Origin: Cobetia crustatorum
GTDB taxonomy: Bacteria > Pseudomonadota > Gammaproteobacteria > Pseudomonadales > Halomonadaceae
Length of the DNA: 64,000 nt
Direction: 5' to 3'
Assembly (NCBI RefSeq): GCF_000591415.1
Contig: NZ_JEMF01000032.1
Span: 1-64,000 of the forward strand
Shown here piece by piece: positions 44,259 through 54,508 of the stretch. The translations under genes were made by a program, and so were the position numbers. Under the pieces are notes generated by a model, which was not told the DNA's origin, ran no database searches, and was given only the letters and a program-made list of their open reading frames with translations. Each line of letters begins with the position of its first letter. The stretch's first letter is position 1.

Positions 44259-45230
44259 GTGCCGCATCAGCAGTAGAAAGCGTGGTCACCTTACGCGTCG
44301 AGCGAAGTGGCGCCCTGGCACTGGTGCAGGATGGCGGGCGTCTCGGCGTGCGTCATCTTGGCGTCACTCAGGGTGGCGCTGCCGATTGGGTCTCACTGGG
44401 CTGGGCCAACTGGTTGCTGGGGAATGCGCCTGATGCGGCGGCGCTCGAGATTACCCTTGGGGGGGGGGCTGAGCTTGAAGGTCGAGCAGGGAGGTACTCT
44501 AGCCCTGCATGGGGCAGATCTTGCCGCGACCCTCGATGGTGAGCCGCTGTTGCCCGGTCGGGCATTCACGGTAACGACAGGACAGGTAATCAAGTTCGAG
44601 CGCCCCGTGACTGGTCTGAGAGCCTATCTCGCCTTTGCGGGCGGGCTGGATGTGGCGCCGGTGTTGGGCAGTGTTGCCTGCGTGGTGCGTGATGGTCTTG
44701 GCGGCCTGGACGGTGAAGGCCGCGCGCTGGCCAGCGGTGATGAGCTGCGTGCTGCCCGCAATGAGCTGTCCTTGCGCAAGCTGCCGCAAGCTGCCCTGGA
44801 CTGGCAAACAGGTCTATCGCCTGCCGACCAGGAGACGGCAATCATTTTGCCGCTGGTGGTTGGAGCGCAAATCGCCGAGTTCAGTGGTGATAGTCTTTAT
44901 CGTGCCTTCAACAGTGACTGGGCAGTGGATGGCCGCGCTGACCGGATGGGCGTGCGTTTGACGGGTCCACGACTGGAGCGCGATGGGGCGGGAATGGTCT
45001 CGGAAGGGATTCCGCTCGGCGCGGTACAGGTGCCGGCGGATGGCCAGCCGATCGTATTGCTCAATGATCGTCAGACCATTGGTGGCTACCCGCGTATCGG
45101 CGCCTTGACGCCACTGGCATGTGCACAGCTGGGGCAATGTGTGCCGGGTACTCGTGTACGGCTGGCCGCGGTAACGCCGGGTCAGGCACGCCGTGACTAC
45201 TTGAGGGCATTGAAAGCCTGGCAGGTGTGA
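44255..45230 (+). pseudogene. pxpC: 5-oxoprolinase subunit PxpC (KipA family), frameshift in a G10 tract
   Basis: Carboxyltransferase domain 2 protein of the KipA/YbgK type. The first frame gives VEVRRSG-like start ALALVQDGGRLGVRHLGVTQ, ADWVSLGWANWLLGN and ALEITLGGG; the second gives LSLKVEQGGTLALHGADLA, GLRAYLAFAGG, SDRMGVRL-like RADRMGVRLTGP, PLGAVQVPADGQPIVLLND and TIGGYPRIG. They join in a run of ten Gs (44459-44468); nine Gs give ALEITLGGGLSLKVEQ and a protein of about 324 residues. A miscounted homopolymer is the likeliest cause, though such tracts can also be phase-variable. Confidence 0.87.
44459..44468 (+). repeat. G10 homopolymer inside pxpC
   Basis: Ten consecutive Gs mark the exact point where the pxpC frame changes. 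Nine would restore the frame. The length is at the limit of reliable base calling. Confidence 0.85.
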
Positions 45231-45249
45231 TCAAGCGCTTTGCACAAAA

Positions 45250-45275
45250 AAAGGGCCTCCAAGTGGAGGCCCTTT
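45250..45275 (+). terminator. Terminator of the pxpABC operon
   Basis: AAAGGGCCTCC and GGAGGCCCTTT form an 11-bp stem with a 4-base loop, preceded by an A-run and followed by TTTCGGTTTT. Confidence 0.88.
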
Positions 45276-45300
45276 CGGTTTTCCCGTTAAGGAATCTTTG

Positions 45301-45465
45301 ATGCAGTCGGAGCTGATTGATCAGATCACCTCCTTGATGAACAGATTCCCGGAGAAACATTGCGCGAGCATCGGGAAACTGTGCGCTGATTCGTGGGTAA
45401 TGAAAGAACACGAAGCAGTGCGGTCGTCATGGAGAGAATATTTACCCTCACATGCCAACGGGTAA
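45301..45465 (+). CDS. Doubtful small ORF (54 residues)
   Basis: The frame starts with ATG, has AAGGA at 45289-45293, and encodes a mixed-charge peptide beginning MQSELIDQITSLMNRFPEK with two cysteines. It has no signal peptide or recognised domain and includes the repeated motif GTGGGTAATGAAAGA. Lying just after a terminator, it would need its own promoter. Confidence 0.22.
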   Translation: MQSELIDQITSLMNRFPEKHCASIGKLCADSWVMKEHEAVRSSWREYLPSHANG

Positions 45466-45591
45466 AGAACGGTTTATCCCCCGAACGGGACTGTACTTGC
45501 AAGAATAACGGTTGACGCAACGCGACGCCAGCAATTTTAGAGCGCTGTTTCCTAATTTTTACCACAATGGCCATTTCGCGGCTTTTCCTTG

Positions 45592-46640
45592 TCAGAGGTG
45601 AGGGCGGCCAGTGCCTGATGCATGCTGTGCAGGACGCTTGCGCAGCCGCCACAGATGTACCTCCAGCCAGCCAGCCTCCAGGGCCTGTGCGATGTTGCGT
45701 TGCATCAGTGCGAACGTCGGGCCAAAGATCAATTCGGGCGTCAATGCTCTCGCGGCAAGCATGGCGTTTGATAGCTCTTGAGCATCGCAGCTGCCGAGCG
45801 GATCTTCAGCGTTATCGCTCTGATGTGAGGAACGGGCATGCTGCTGGCGGCGTGCTTGCCAGGCGAGCACCTGATCAGTCAGCTCGACATGTGTATCAAC
45901 CTCAAATCCGCTGTTGGCCATGGCTTCATGTAGTTCTTCACAGGTCGCGAGCTGATCGGCACGCGTTGTCAGCGCCCAGGGTACCGGTAGCTCAGGTCGC
46001 TCGCCGAAGGCTTGTGCCTGCACGCTGAGCACTGGCTCATGCAATATCAGATAACCGTCATCCTCCAGGCAGTCATGCCACTGCTTCAGCACGCCAGGTT
46101 TGTCACTGAGGTGCACCAGCAGATGTTGACTTAACACACGATCAAAACGCCGACCGGGTAGTGCCGGGTGCAGCTCGGGGTAGCAGGCGTCGCCTTCAAG
46201 AACGCGGATATGCTCGCTCAGTCCCGTAGCCCGATTCAGGGCGATAGCCACTTGGCAGAGACTATCCGAGAGATCGAGTGTGGTGACATGATGTTGGACA
46301 CCGTTGCGTGCGGACTGGCTTACCAGATGGCGAGCCAGTCCGCCGAGCCCGGCGCCGGCTCCAGAATCTTGAGTGGAGTGAAGGAGGAAGGTTTCTGCAG
46401 CTTGGCCAATGCAAGTAATTCGTGGGTGCCTCCCACGCCACCCAGGTGTAACTGGTCCAATCCGGCCAGTGCCGTTACCGGTACCTCACTGGGCGGATAA
46501 GCACTCAGCAGCGCCTCCAGCGCGCTGTTGAGTGCTGCATGACGGCTGGCGGACGCGTAGTGGGATACCTGATCACAGGCCATTTTCAGGTGGCGTGAGG
46601 TTGAGCCGCCGGGCTCATCCTCACGATAGTTTTCTGTCAT
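45592..46640 (-). pseudogene. Class I SAM-dependent methyltransferase, single-base frameshift in motif I
   Basis: Methyltransferase of about 349 residues. The first frame contains LAGLDQLHLGGVGGTHELLALA, the DQ-H-GG N-terminal motif of small-molecule methyltransferases, then motif I KILEPAPG, where it breaks. The second frame continues LARHLVSQSARNGVQHH, TLDLSDSLCQVAIALNR (motif II), VLEGDACYPELHPALPG and RVLSQHLLVHLSD. Adding one C in GGGCTCGG near 46347 gives EPAPGLGGLARHL and a continuous protein. The start could also be 46667. The substrate is unknown; it does not match the CmoM pattern. Confidence 0.75.
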
Positions 46641-46732
46641 CTCATTCTCCGGCCGTTCGTGGCTCATGGCCGGCCTCTGGTGTGGTTTATCCCATCATCA
46701 CCTTTTGTATCTTCTGGCCCTTCCTTGGCCAT

Positions 46733-48472
46733 TCATTCATCTAGCCCTAGCTCGGCGGTGGCCGTCTCGCGCATCTTGAATTTCTGGATCTTGCCAGTCA
46801 CGGTCATCGGGAATTCGTCGACAAACTTGATATAGCGCGGCACCTTGAAGTGGGCAATGCGCCCCTGACAGAACGCTTTCAGACCCTCAGCATCGAGTTG
46901 CTCGCCGTCCTTGAGCTTGACCCACGCCATCACTTCCTCGCCATAACGCTCATCGGGCACGCCGATCACCTGCACATCCGATACCGCTGGATGCGTATAG
47001 AGGAAGTCTTCTATTTCGCGTGGATAGATGTTCTCGCCTCCGCGAATGATCATGTCCTTGATGCGCCCGACAATCGTGACGTATCCGTCACTATCCAGCG
47101 TAGCGAGGTCGCCAGTGTGCATCCATCGGCCACTGTCGATGGCTTTGGCGGTCGACTCCGGATTGTTCCAGTAGCCCAGCATCACGCTGTAACCGCGCGT
47201 GCACAGCTCGCCTTTTTCACCACGCGATACCACACGGCCAGTGTCTGGATCGACGATCTTGATTTCCAGATGCGGGTGCAGTGTACCGACGGTGGAGACG
47301 CGTTTTTCGAGGGGGGCTTCGCGGGTGGTTTGCAAGCTCACGGGACTGGTTTCGGTCATGCCATAAGCGATGGTGACTTCACTCATGTGCATGCGCTCAA
47401 TGACTTGGCGCATGACCTCGATAGGACAGATGGAACCCGCCATGGTGCCGGTGCGCAAGCTCGACAGATCAAACTCGCCAAAGCGTGGGTGCTCAAGCTC
47501 GGCAATGAACATGGTCGGCACGCCAAACATGGCGGTAGCGCCTTCCTCGCTGACTGCCTGTAGCGTCGCTAGCGGATCAAAACCCGCCTCGGGATAGATG
47601 ATGGCAGCGCCGTGGGTCAGGCAGCCCAGATTGCCCATCACCATGCCAAAGCAGTGATAGAGCGGCACTGGCATCACCAGCTTGTCGTGCTCGCTGAGAT
47701 TCATGCGCTCGGCGACGAAGAAGCCGTTGTTGAGGATGTTGTGATGCGAGAGCGTGGCGCCCTTGGGGGCACCAGTCGTACCGGAGGTGTACTGGATATT
47801 GATCGGGTCATCGAAGGTCAGGCTCCTTTGAATCTCAATCATCGCTTCATGCGTCACGTTGTCGGCACCACTCAATACATCCTGCCAATGCAGCATGCCG
47901 GGGAGTGCATCTCCCGGCTCGAAACAGATCAGGCGCTTGAGATCCGGTAGAGCAACATTGTGAATGCCATGACGCCCTTGCTGTTGAGATGATTCCGGGA
48001 ATAGCTCCTCAAGAATCGCCACATAATCAGAGCCCTTGAAACGTGACTGGAAGAGCAACGTGGCCGCGCCGGATTGCTTGAGTGCATAGGCCAGTTCGTG
48101 GCCACGATAGCTAGGGTTGAGGTTGACCAGCACCACGCCGATCTTGGCGGTGGCGTACTGGATCAAGGTCCATTCGGCGCGATTGGGTGACCAGATGCCG
48201 ACTCTGTCTCCGCGCGTGATGCCCATCGCCAGAAGTCCGCGTGCGACGCGCTCGACCTCCTGGTGTAGCTCAGTCCAGTTATAACGCAGGTTCTGATGAC
48301 AACTGATGAGTGCGTCACGCTCCGGGTAGGTAGCGCAGATACGATCGAGGCAGTCGCCGATGGTTTCGCCCATCAGTGGCGTGTCGGAAGTGGCGCTAAG
48401 ATAGCTGACATCGTGAGCGCTGAATGATGAAGGTGTGGCGGGATGGCGTGAGTCAATGGCGTCCTGTGGCAT
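46733..48472 (-). CDS. AMP-binding acyl-CoA synthetase of the LiuR-linked locus
   Basis: ANL-superfamily acyl-CoA synthetase of 579 residues. The P-loop [13 protein letters not shown] is near residue 225, followed by [15 protein letters not shown], the A5 motif [12 protein letters not shown]7/A8 [28 protein letters not shown] and the catalytic Lys in [12 protein letters not shown] at the end. It would activate a short or branched acid to its CoA ester. It follows liuR on the same strand (174-base gap), like the synthetases found with branched-chain catabolism genes. The substrate is unproven. Confidence 0.87.
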   Translation of the reverse strand: MPQDAIDSRHPATPSSFSAHDVSYLSATSDTPLMGETIGDCLDRICATYPERDALISCHQNLRYNWTELHQEVERVARGLLAMGITRGDRVGIWSPNRAEWTLIQYATAKIGVVLVNLNPSYRGHELAYALKQSGAATLLFQSRFKGSDYVAILEELFPESSQQQGRHGIHNVALPDLKRLICFEPGDALPGMLHWQDVLSGADNVTHEAMIEIQRSLTFDDPINIQYTSGTTGAPKGATLSHHNILNNGFFVAERMNLSEHDKLVMPVPLYHCFGMVMGNLGCLTHGAAIIYPEAGFDPLATLQAVSEEGATAMFGVPTMFIAELEHPRFGEFDLSSLRTGTMAGSICPIEVMRQVIERMHMSEVTIAYGMTETSPVSLQTTREAPLEKRVSTVGTLHPHLEIKIVDPDTGRVVSRGEKGELCTRGYSVMLGYWNNPESTAKAIDSGRWMHTGDLATLDSDGYVTIVGRIKDMIIRGGENIYPREIEDFLYTHPAVSDVQVIGVPDERYGEEVMAWVKLKDGEQLDAEGLKAFCQGRIAHFKVPRYIKFVDEFPMTVTGKIQKFKMRETATAELGLDE

Positions 48473-48646
48473 GGTGCAGTCCTGTGTCCTTGGTTGTTAT
48501 TGGCGTGGCAAGGCTGTGCAGGGGGAGTCGCCGTTAGGCGGGGTGGTGAGGCTAAAACATGATAGGGCCGCTCTTCGGCGGCGCCATGTGCTACATCAAG
48601 TCTTGTTGATGCCTGTCTTCAAGCACTCTATTCAAGTGTGCTGTCT

Positions 48647-49186
48647 TCAATCATCCGTCTTCAAACGCGCGAGTGCTTCACGGGCACGGCTTTCTACATC
48701 GTCAAGCTCACGTTGCATGGTGGTGAGATCGTGCAGCTGGCGCTCGAGTCCTTCGCGTTTGTCGCTCAGAATGCCGAGCAAGCGCGTCAACTGCTTCTCT
48801 CCACCGCCATCGGCTGCATCGTAAAGATCGACTACTTCGCGAATCTCGGCCAGCGAAAAGCCTAGCCGCTTGCCGCGCAGGGTCAGCTTGAGGCGCACGC
48901 GGTCCTTGTCGCGATAGACACGTGTCTGGCCGCGACGCTCTGGATGCAGCAGGCCTTCCTGCTCATAGAAGCGGATGGTACGGGTGGTCACATCAAAGTG
49001 ACGTGCCAGCTCACCGATGCTCCAGGTGCGCTGACTAGGGCGGATGCCACCGGAAGTCGTGCTGCTCAGCAGGCCATCTTCGTGGGCGGCAAGTGCTGCC
49101 TCTGCCGTCGGGTCCGGAGCGTTTGGCTCTGAAGAGGTATCCATCGGAGTATCCAGAAAAGTGTGTTGAGTCGTCGTGTTTGTCAT
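48647..49186 (-). CDS. liuR: MerR-family regulator LiuR
   Basis: MerR-family regulator of 179 residues. A 48-residue variable N-terminus precedes the winged helix WSIGELARHFDVTTRTIRFYEQEGLLHPERRGQTRVYRDKD (residues about 54-95) and a coiled-coil dimer helix. The sequence type and the palindrome TTTACGTTAACGTAAA just upstream fit LiuR, which represses branched-chain amino-acid and fatty-acid catabolism genes. It is divergent from mmsA, with the operator between them, so autoregulation is likely. The start may be internal, since the acidic leader is not conserved in the family. Confidence 0.85.
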   Translation of the reverse strand: MTNTTTQHTFLDTPMDTSSEPNAPDPTAEAALAAHEDGLLSSTTSGGIRPSQRTWSIGELARHFDVTTRTIRFYEQEGLLHPERRGQTRVYRDKDRVRLKLTLRGKRLGFSLAEIREVVDLYDAADGGGEKQLTRLLGILSDKREGLERQLHDLTTMQRELDDVESRAREALARLKTDD

Positions 49187-49285
49187 GGGCGCTGCCGCTC
49201 CGTGTACGAGTTACGTAGTGAAATATTCCCATGACGCAGAGGCTGCCAGCGGCACCTAGCCGCTTTTTGCTATAGCCTAGCATTG

Positions 49286-49301
49286 TTTACGTTAACGTAA
49301 A
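49286..49301. promoter_or_regulatory. LiuR operator between liuR and mmsA
   Basis: TTTACGTTAACGTAAA is a perfect 16-bp palindrome in the 248-bp divergent gap. Its inner part also occurs upstream of liuA at 32296-32312, linking the two branched-chain loci 17 kb apart. Confidence 0.88.
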
Positions 49302-49434
49302 GGGTAATAGTATTTGCATCCAACCAAGCAGATGCTAGGTTGAGTCAGGTCGCATCTTCTCACGCCCGTCTGTGTAATGAAGAGCGTCACGTAGCCGTCC
49401 TCCCTAACAACAACAGTCATAGGAATGCCACGCC

Positions 49435-51024
49435 ATGTCTTCGTCTCTCTCTACTCCCACACCTTCTGCTGGTGGTGCACTCGAACTACTGTCGCGCTTG
49501 CGCGCTGTCGTGGCCGGCGAAAGCCAGCCGCTGGTACTGCCACAACTGATCAATGGGCAGTTTGTGGAAAGTACTGCTGATCAGCACATCAGCGTGACCA
49601 ACCCGGCGACGAATACTGAAGTGGCACGGGTACCACTCACGCCGCTGAGTGAATTGGATGACGCACTAGAGCTCGCCGAGCAGGCCTTTCTGCGCTGGCG
49701 CAACACGCCGGTACCGACGCGTGCCCGTCTGATGCTCAGCTATCAGCACCTGCTCAAGCAGCATCACGATGAACTGGCCGAGATCATCTCCCACGAGCTG
49801 GGCAAGACATTTGATGATGCCAAGGGCGATGTCTGGCGTGGTATCGAGGTCGTCGAGCACGCCGCCAATATCCCGAGCCTGATAATGGGTGAGACGGTAG
49901 AAAACGTCGCCACCGGCATCGACAGCTACTCCGTGACCCAGTCGTTGGGTGTATGCCTGGGCATCACGCCGTTCAACTTCCCGGCCATGATACCGCTGTG
50001 GATGTTCCCGTTGTCGATCGCCTGCGGCAACGCCTTTGTCCTCAAGCCTTCTGAACAGGTACCGCTGACCACGCTGCGCCTGGCCGAACTGTTCATGGAA
50101 GCCGGTGCACCTGAAGGCATCCTGACGGTCGTGCAGGGTGGCCGTGATCAGGTCAATCATCTATTGGCTCACGAGATTCCACGGACGGTCAGCTTCGTTG
50201 GCTCGGTGCCGGTTGGTCAGCATATCTATCGCACCGCAACGGATAATCTCAAGCGTGCCCAGTGTTTCGCGGGTGCCAAGAATCACATGGTAATCATGCC
50301 GGATGCCCCGGCAGACCAGGTGGTGAATGCGTTGGTGGGAGCCAGTGTCGGTGCAGCAGGTCAGCGTTGCATGGCGATTTCCGTCGCGGTATTCGTCGGC
50401 GATTCCAAGGCACTGATCGAGCGCGTGCGCGATGCGCTGGCTGAAGTGCGTCCTGGTGGCTGGAATGACAAGGGGGCCAGCTACGGGCCGTTGATCTCGC
50501 CGCAGGCGCTGGAACGTGTGACGGGCTGGATTGGCCAGGGCGTCGAGGAAGGTGCCGAGCTGCTGCTGGATGGTCGTGGCATTACCGTCGAGGGATATCC
50601 CGATGGCAATTGGCTGGGGCCGTGCATGTTCTCCAAGGTGACGCCGGAGATGGTGCTGTATCGCGAGGAGATCTTCGGGCCGGTGCTGTGCTGCATGGAG
50701 GCAGCAGATCTGTCCGAGGCCATCGAGCTGATCAACAACAACCCCTACGGCAACGGCACCTCAATCTTCACTCGCTCTGGCGGGGCGGCACGCCGCTTCC
50801 AGAACGAGATCGCAGTGGGTCAGGTCGGGATCAACGTGCCGATTCCGGTGCCGCTGCCGTTCTTCTCCTTCACCGGCTGGCGCGGCAGCTTCTTCGGCGA
50901 TCTGCATGCCTATGGCAAGCAGGCGGTGCGTTTCTATACCGAGACCAAGACGGTGACGGCACGTTGGTTCGATGACGAGCCCACGGACAGCAACCAGCCG
51001 AACTTCTCTATTCAGATGCGCTGA
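49435..51024 (+). CDS. mmsA: Methylmalonate-semialdehyde dehydrogenase (acylating) MmsA
   Basis: CoA-dependent aldehyde dehydrogenase of 529 residues that converts methylmalonate semialdehyde to propionyl-CoA in valine breakdown. An N-terminal extension of about 35 residues precedes [10 protein letters not shown]; the cofactor region is [17 protein letters not shown], the NAD-fold motif is [14 protein letters not shown], and the catalytic Cys is in [11 protein letters not shown] near residue 311. [10 protein letters not shown] and the [13 protein letters not shown] end are typical of MmsA. It is the first gene of the rightward valine operon controlled by the LiuR site. Confidence 0.93.
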   Translation: MSSSLSTPTPSAGGALELLSRLRAVVAGESQPLVLPQLINGQFVESTADQHISVTNPATNTEVARVPLTPLSELDDALELAEQAFLRWRNTPVPTRARLMLSYQHLLKQHHDELAEIISHELGKTFDDAKGDVWRGIEVVEHAANIPSLIMGETVENVATGIDSYSVTQSLGVCLGITPFNFPAMIPLWMFPLSIACGNAFVLKPSEQVPLTTLRLAELFMEAGAPEGILTVVQGGRDQVNHLLAHEIPRTVSFVGSVPVGQHIYRTATDNLKRAQCFAGAKNHMVIMPDAPADQVVNALVGASVGAAGQRCMAISVAVFVGDSKALIERVRDALAEVRPGGWNDKGASYGPLISPQALERVTGWIGQGVEEGAELLLDGRGITVEGYPDGNWLGPCMFSKVTPEMVLYREEIFGPVLCCMEAADLSEAIELINNNPYGNGTSIFTRSGGAARRFQNEIAVGQVGINVPIPVPLPFFSFTGWRGSFFGDLHAYGKQAVRFYTETKTVTARWFDDEPTDSNQPNFSIQMR

Positions 51025-51159
51025 AGGCGCTTTTTACCCAGCCCGCTGATGGCTCTTTTTGTCAGCCTGCTGATGGCACCTGAAGGTGCTGATGGCCCTT
51101 CAGGTGCGCCAAGCCTAGCGACTGATCGCTGATGACCAAGGACAACAGGAGGCACCTGC

Positions 51160-52326
51160 ATGAACTTTTCGCTGACCGATGACCAGCGTGCCCTGCAGGA
51201 GGGGGCGCGCGCCTTCGCCGATGCTGAGCTGGCGCCTTTTGCTGCAGAGTGGGACGCCACCTCTCACTTTCCCATCGAGACGCTCAGCAAGGCCGGTGAG
51301 GCCGGCTTCATGGGGCTTTATGTCGCCGAAGAGCATGGTGGGCTGGGCCTGCCGCGCTTGGATAGCTCCATCATTCTCGAGCAGCTGGCCACCGGCTGCA
51401 TTTCCACTACGGCCTATATCACCATCCACAACATGGTGGGATGGATGATTTCAAGCTTTGCCAGTGATGCGTGCCGTGAGCAGTGGGTGCCGGCGATGGT
51501 CAGTGGCGAAAAGCTGGGCTCCTACTGTTTGACGGAGCCGGGCAGCGGCAGTGATGCCGCCAGTCTACGCACCCGCGCTGAGCGTGAAGGCGATGACTAC
51601 TACCTGACCGGGTCCAAGATGTTCATCTCCGGTGCCGGTGCCACTGACGTGCTGGTAGTGATGGCACGCACTGGTTCACCAGACAGCGGCGCGAGCGGTA
51701 TTTCTGCCTTCGTGGTACCCGCGGATGCAGACGGCATCAGCTACGGTAAGAAAGAAGAGAAGATGGGGTGGAATAGCCAGCCCACTCGCTTGGTGAATTT
51801 CGATCGTGTGCGCGTCTCGGCAGACCATCGACTGGGTGAAGAAGGCGAGGGTTTCCGCTTCGCCATGAAGGCGCTGGATGGTGGCCGCATCAACATCGCT
51901 ACCTGCTCGCTGGGTGCAGCACAGAAAGCGTTGGAGTTGTCGCGTGATTATCTCGGTGAGCGCAAGCAGTTCGGGCGTGAGTTGGGTCAATTTCAGGCAC
52001 TGCAGTTCAAGTTGGCCGACATGGCGACCGAGCTGACGGCGGCGCGCACGCTGGTGCGATTGGCGGCTTTCAAGCTCGATGAAGGGGATGCCGAGGCCAG
52101 TGCCCACTGTGCGATGGCCAAACGCTTCGCCACTGACATGGGCTTCGAAGTCTGCAATCAGGCGCTGCAGTTGCATGGCGGCTACGGTTATATCCGCGAG
52201 TATCCGCTGGAGCGGCTGGTACGCGACACACGCGTGCACCAGATTCTGGAAGGCACCAACGAGATCATGCGTTTGATCATTGCGCGTCGTTTGATGACGC
52301 CAGGCATGATTGAGTCGCTGGTCTGA
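51160..52326 (+). CDS. Acyl-CoA dehydrogenase, probable isobutyryl-CoA dehydrogenase
   Basis: The 388-residue acyl-CoA dehydrogenase begins MNFSLTDDQRALQEGARAFA and has YCLTEPGSGSDAASLRTRAE, GSKMFISGAGATDVLVVMAR and the C-terminal QLHGGYGYIREYPLERLVRD with HQILEGTNEIMRLIIARR. In valine catabolism it would oxidise isobutyryl-CoA to methacrylyl-CoA; position in the mms operon supports this over short-chain or 2-methylbutyryl specificity. GGAGG lies before the ATG. Confidence 0.87.
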   Translation: MNFSLTDDQRALQEGARAFADAELAPFAAEWDATSHFPIETLSKAGEAGFMGLYVAEEHGGLGLPRLDSSIILEQLATGCISTTAYITIHNMVGWMISSFASDACREQWVPAMVSGEKLGSYCLTEPGSGSDAASLRTRAEREGDDYYLTGSKMFISGAGATDVLVVMARTGSPDSGASGISAFVVPADADGISYGKKEEKMGWNSQPTRLVNFDRVRVSADHRLGEEGEGFRFAMKALDGGRINIATCSLGAAQKALELSRDYLGERKQFGRELGQFQALQFKLADMATELTAARTLVRLAAFKLDEGDAEASAHCAMAKRFATDMGFEVCNQALQLHGGYGYIREYPLERLVRDTRVHQILEGTNEIMRLIIARRLMTPGMIESLV

Positions 52327-52391
52327 GTGGCTGATCCAGGCCTCCCATCCCCTACGGTTAACTTGTCGCAATTTTTTCAGAGGATTACGCG

Positions 52392-53228
52392 ATGTCATCC
52401 AGTCAAGCACAGGACAGTCAGGCACGAAACAAGTGTCTCGTTCTTGAGAAAGACCGTCATATCGCACGGATCACCATCAACAATCCGCCGGCCAATACCT
52501 GGACGGAAGCCTCGTTGATCGAGCTGGAGCAGTTACTCGATGAACTCGAACGCGATGGCAGTTTGAGTGCGGTAGTGATCACCGGCGAAGGCGACAAGTT
52601 CTTCTCCGCCGGTGCCGACCTCAAGACCTTCGCCGATGGAGACAAGGGCGTGGCCTCAACCATGGCGCGCCGTTTCGGGCTGGCTTTTGAGCGACTGGCC
52701 AACTTCCCGGGTGTCACGATTGCTGCCGTCAACGGCTATGCCATGGGCGGTGGACTGGAATGTGCGCTGGCGTGTGATATTCGCATTGTTGAGCGTCAAG
52801 CCAGGTTGGCACTGCCGGAGGCCAAGGTCGGTTTGCTGCCGTGTGCAGGGGGAACTCAGCATCTGCCGTGGCTGGTGGGTGAAGGCTGGGCCAAGCGCAT
52901 GATTCTGTGCGGTGAGCAGGTGGATGGCGAGACGGCGGGTCGTATCGGGTTGGCAGAAGAAGTGGTCGAGAAAGGCCAGAGTCTTGAACGCGCGTTGGCG
53001 ATCGCCGAAAGCGTGGCCAACCAGAGCCCGAGCGCCGTGGCGCGCTGCAAGGCGCTGATAATGTCGTCACGTCATCGTGGCATGAGTGACGGCCTGCGCA
53101 TGGAGCGTGAGCTGTTTGTCGAGCTGTTTGATGATCCCAATCAGAAGGAAGGCGTCAGTGCTTTCCTCGAGAAACGTGCGCCTCAGTGGGTGACAAGCGG
53201 CGAGGGTCAAGGGAGAGAGCAGTCATGA
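52392..53228 (+). CDS. Enoyl-CoA hydratase (methacrylyl-CoA hydratase candidate)
   Basis: Crotonase-fold protein of 278 residues. The oxyanion-hole segments GEGDKFFSAGADLKTFADGD and VNGYAMGGGLECALACDIRI are present, and ALPEAKVGLLPCAGGTQHLPWLVG carries the second catalytic Glu region. In this operon it probably hydrates methacrylyl-CoA to 3-hydroxyisobutyryl-CoA. Its stop overlaps the start of the hydrolase gene by four bases. Confidence 0.87.
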   Translation: MSSSQAQDSQARNKCLVLEKDRHIARITINNPPANTWTEASLIELEQLLDELERDGSLSAVVITGEGDKFFSAGADLKTFADGDKGVASTMARRFGLAFERLANFPGVTIAAVNGYAMGGGLECALACDIRIVERQARLALPEAKVGLLPCAGGTQHLPWLVGEGWAKRMILCGEQVDGETAGRIGLAEEVVEKGQSLERALAIAESVANQSPSAVARCKALIMSSRHRGMSDGLRMERELFVELFDDPNQKEGVSAFLEKRAPQWVTSGEGQGREQS

Positions 53229-54405
53229 GTCATATCGAAGGGGTCAGCAGTACATCGGTGGCCGCTACCGAAGCATCGGTTGTTTTCGAGACGCGTCGTG
53301 CACGCGATGGTAAACAGCTGGCGATTATTCGTCTCAATGCGCCGCGTGCACTGAATGCGCTGTCGCTTGAGATGATTGAACGTATTGAGCTCAGCTGGAT
53401 GCATGGGAGCTCGATAGCAGCATCGCCATGTTATGGCTGGAAGGTGCCGGCGAACGGGCACTCTGTGCTGGCGGCGATATCGTGGCACTTTATCAGGCCA
53501 TGACGACAGCGCCTGCGGGTGAAGGGAGTGATGCTGAAGCGCTCGAAGACTTCTTTGCCACTCGTTACTTCACGGCGGAATATCGACTGGACCACCGCTT
53601 GCACACCTTTCCCAAGCCGCTGCTGGTCTGGGGGGGCGGTATCGTGATGGGCGGCGGCATGGGCCTGTTCACAGGGGGCAGCGAACGCGTCGTCACCGAG
53701 ACATCACGCTTGGCGATGCCGGAAGTCAGCATCGGACTCTATCCGGATGTAGGTGCCAGCTGGTTGCTCAATCGTTTGCCGCGTGGGCTGGGTGAGTATC
53801 TTGGTGTGACGGGGGCGCAGTTGAATGCACGTGATGCATTGGATCTTGGCATTGCGACGCGACTGATTCCCGATGGCGAGCGTGAGGCGCTCAAACAGGC
53901 GTTGTGCGATGGCGAGTTTGGTCGGCACCCGATGCGCCATCTTGGCCGAGTGCTGAGCGCGTTCGAGCATCGCGAGCTCGCGCCCCCTGGGCAAGTCGCA
54001 CCGTTGTTTGATCACCTGCAGCAATTGGTCGCGGGTCAAGAAGTGCAACAATCCTGTCAGCAGATTCTCGATGATCCGCAAGCACGCAAGGACTGCAATG
54101 CCTGGCTACATGCTAATCGTGAACGACTCGCCTCAGGTTGTCCCAGCTCGCCGCATCTGGTGTTCCGCATGTTGTCGCGTCATCGCCATTCTTCACTGGC
54201 CGAAGCCTTCCGTGATGAATTGACGCTTTCCGTGCGCTGTTGTCTGGGAACTGAGCTTGCTGAAGGCGTACGCGCGTTATTGATCGATAAGGATAAACAG
54301 CCGCAGTGGGCCTATCGCGGAATCGCTGAGGTATCGGAGGAATATATCGATGGCTTCTTCGCCCCATTGTGGGAAGAGGACGAGCATCCGCTAGCGGATC
54401 TGTAA
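53225..54405 (+). pseudogene. 3-hydroxyisobutyryl-CoA hydrolase, single-base frameshift near 53390
   Basis: Crotonase-superfamily hydrolase (HIBCH type) that releases 3-hydroxyisobutyrate from its CoA ester. The first frame gives IRLNAPRALNALSLEMIERIE and breaks; the second gives MLWLEGAGERALCAGGDIVALY, GIVMGGGMGLFTGGSERVVTE and MPEVSIGLYPDVGASWLLNRLP, the HIBCH signature. Adding one C in GAGCTCAGCTGG near 53390 gives IEPQLDAWELDSSIAMLWLEG and about 393 residues. The operon is otherwise intact, so a sequencing indel is likely. The start overlaps the upstream stop. Confidence 0.87.
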
Positions 54406-54508
54406 GCACTGTCGGGCGCAGTGTCTTTGAGGTGACGCTCTTTTTACGTGTCGATTATCAATATTCATCATGATAGAAATTTCTATTATAAGAATAAGGA
54501 GTAACGCC

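Larger units (their letters stand above)
45231..45591. other. Gap after pxpC: terminator, shared motif and a doubtful 54-codon frame
   Basis: The 361-bp gap holds the pxpC terminator (45250-45275), the GTGGGTAATGAAAGA motif (45393-45407) and a 54-codon frame at 45301-45465 that starts with ATG 7 bases after AAGGA. The rest looks noncoding. Confidence 0.5.
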
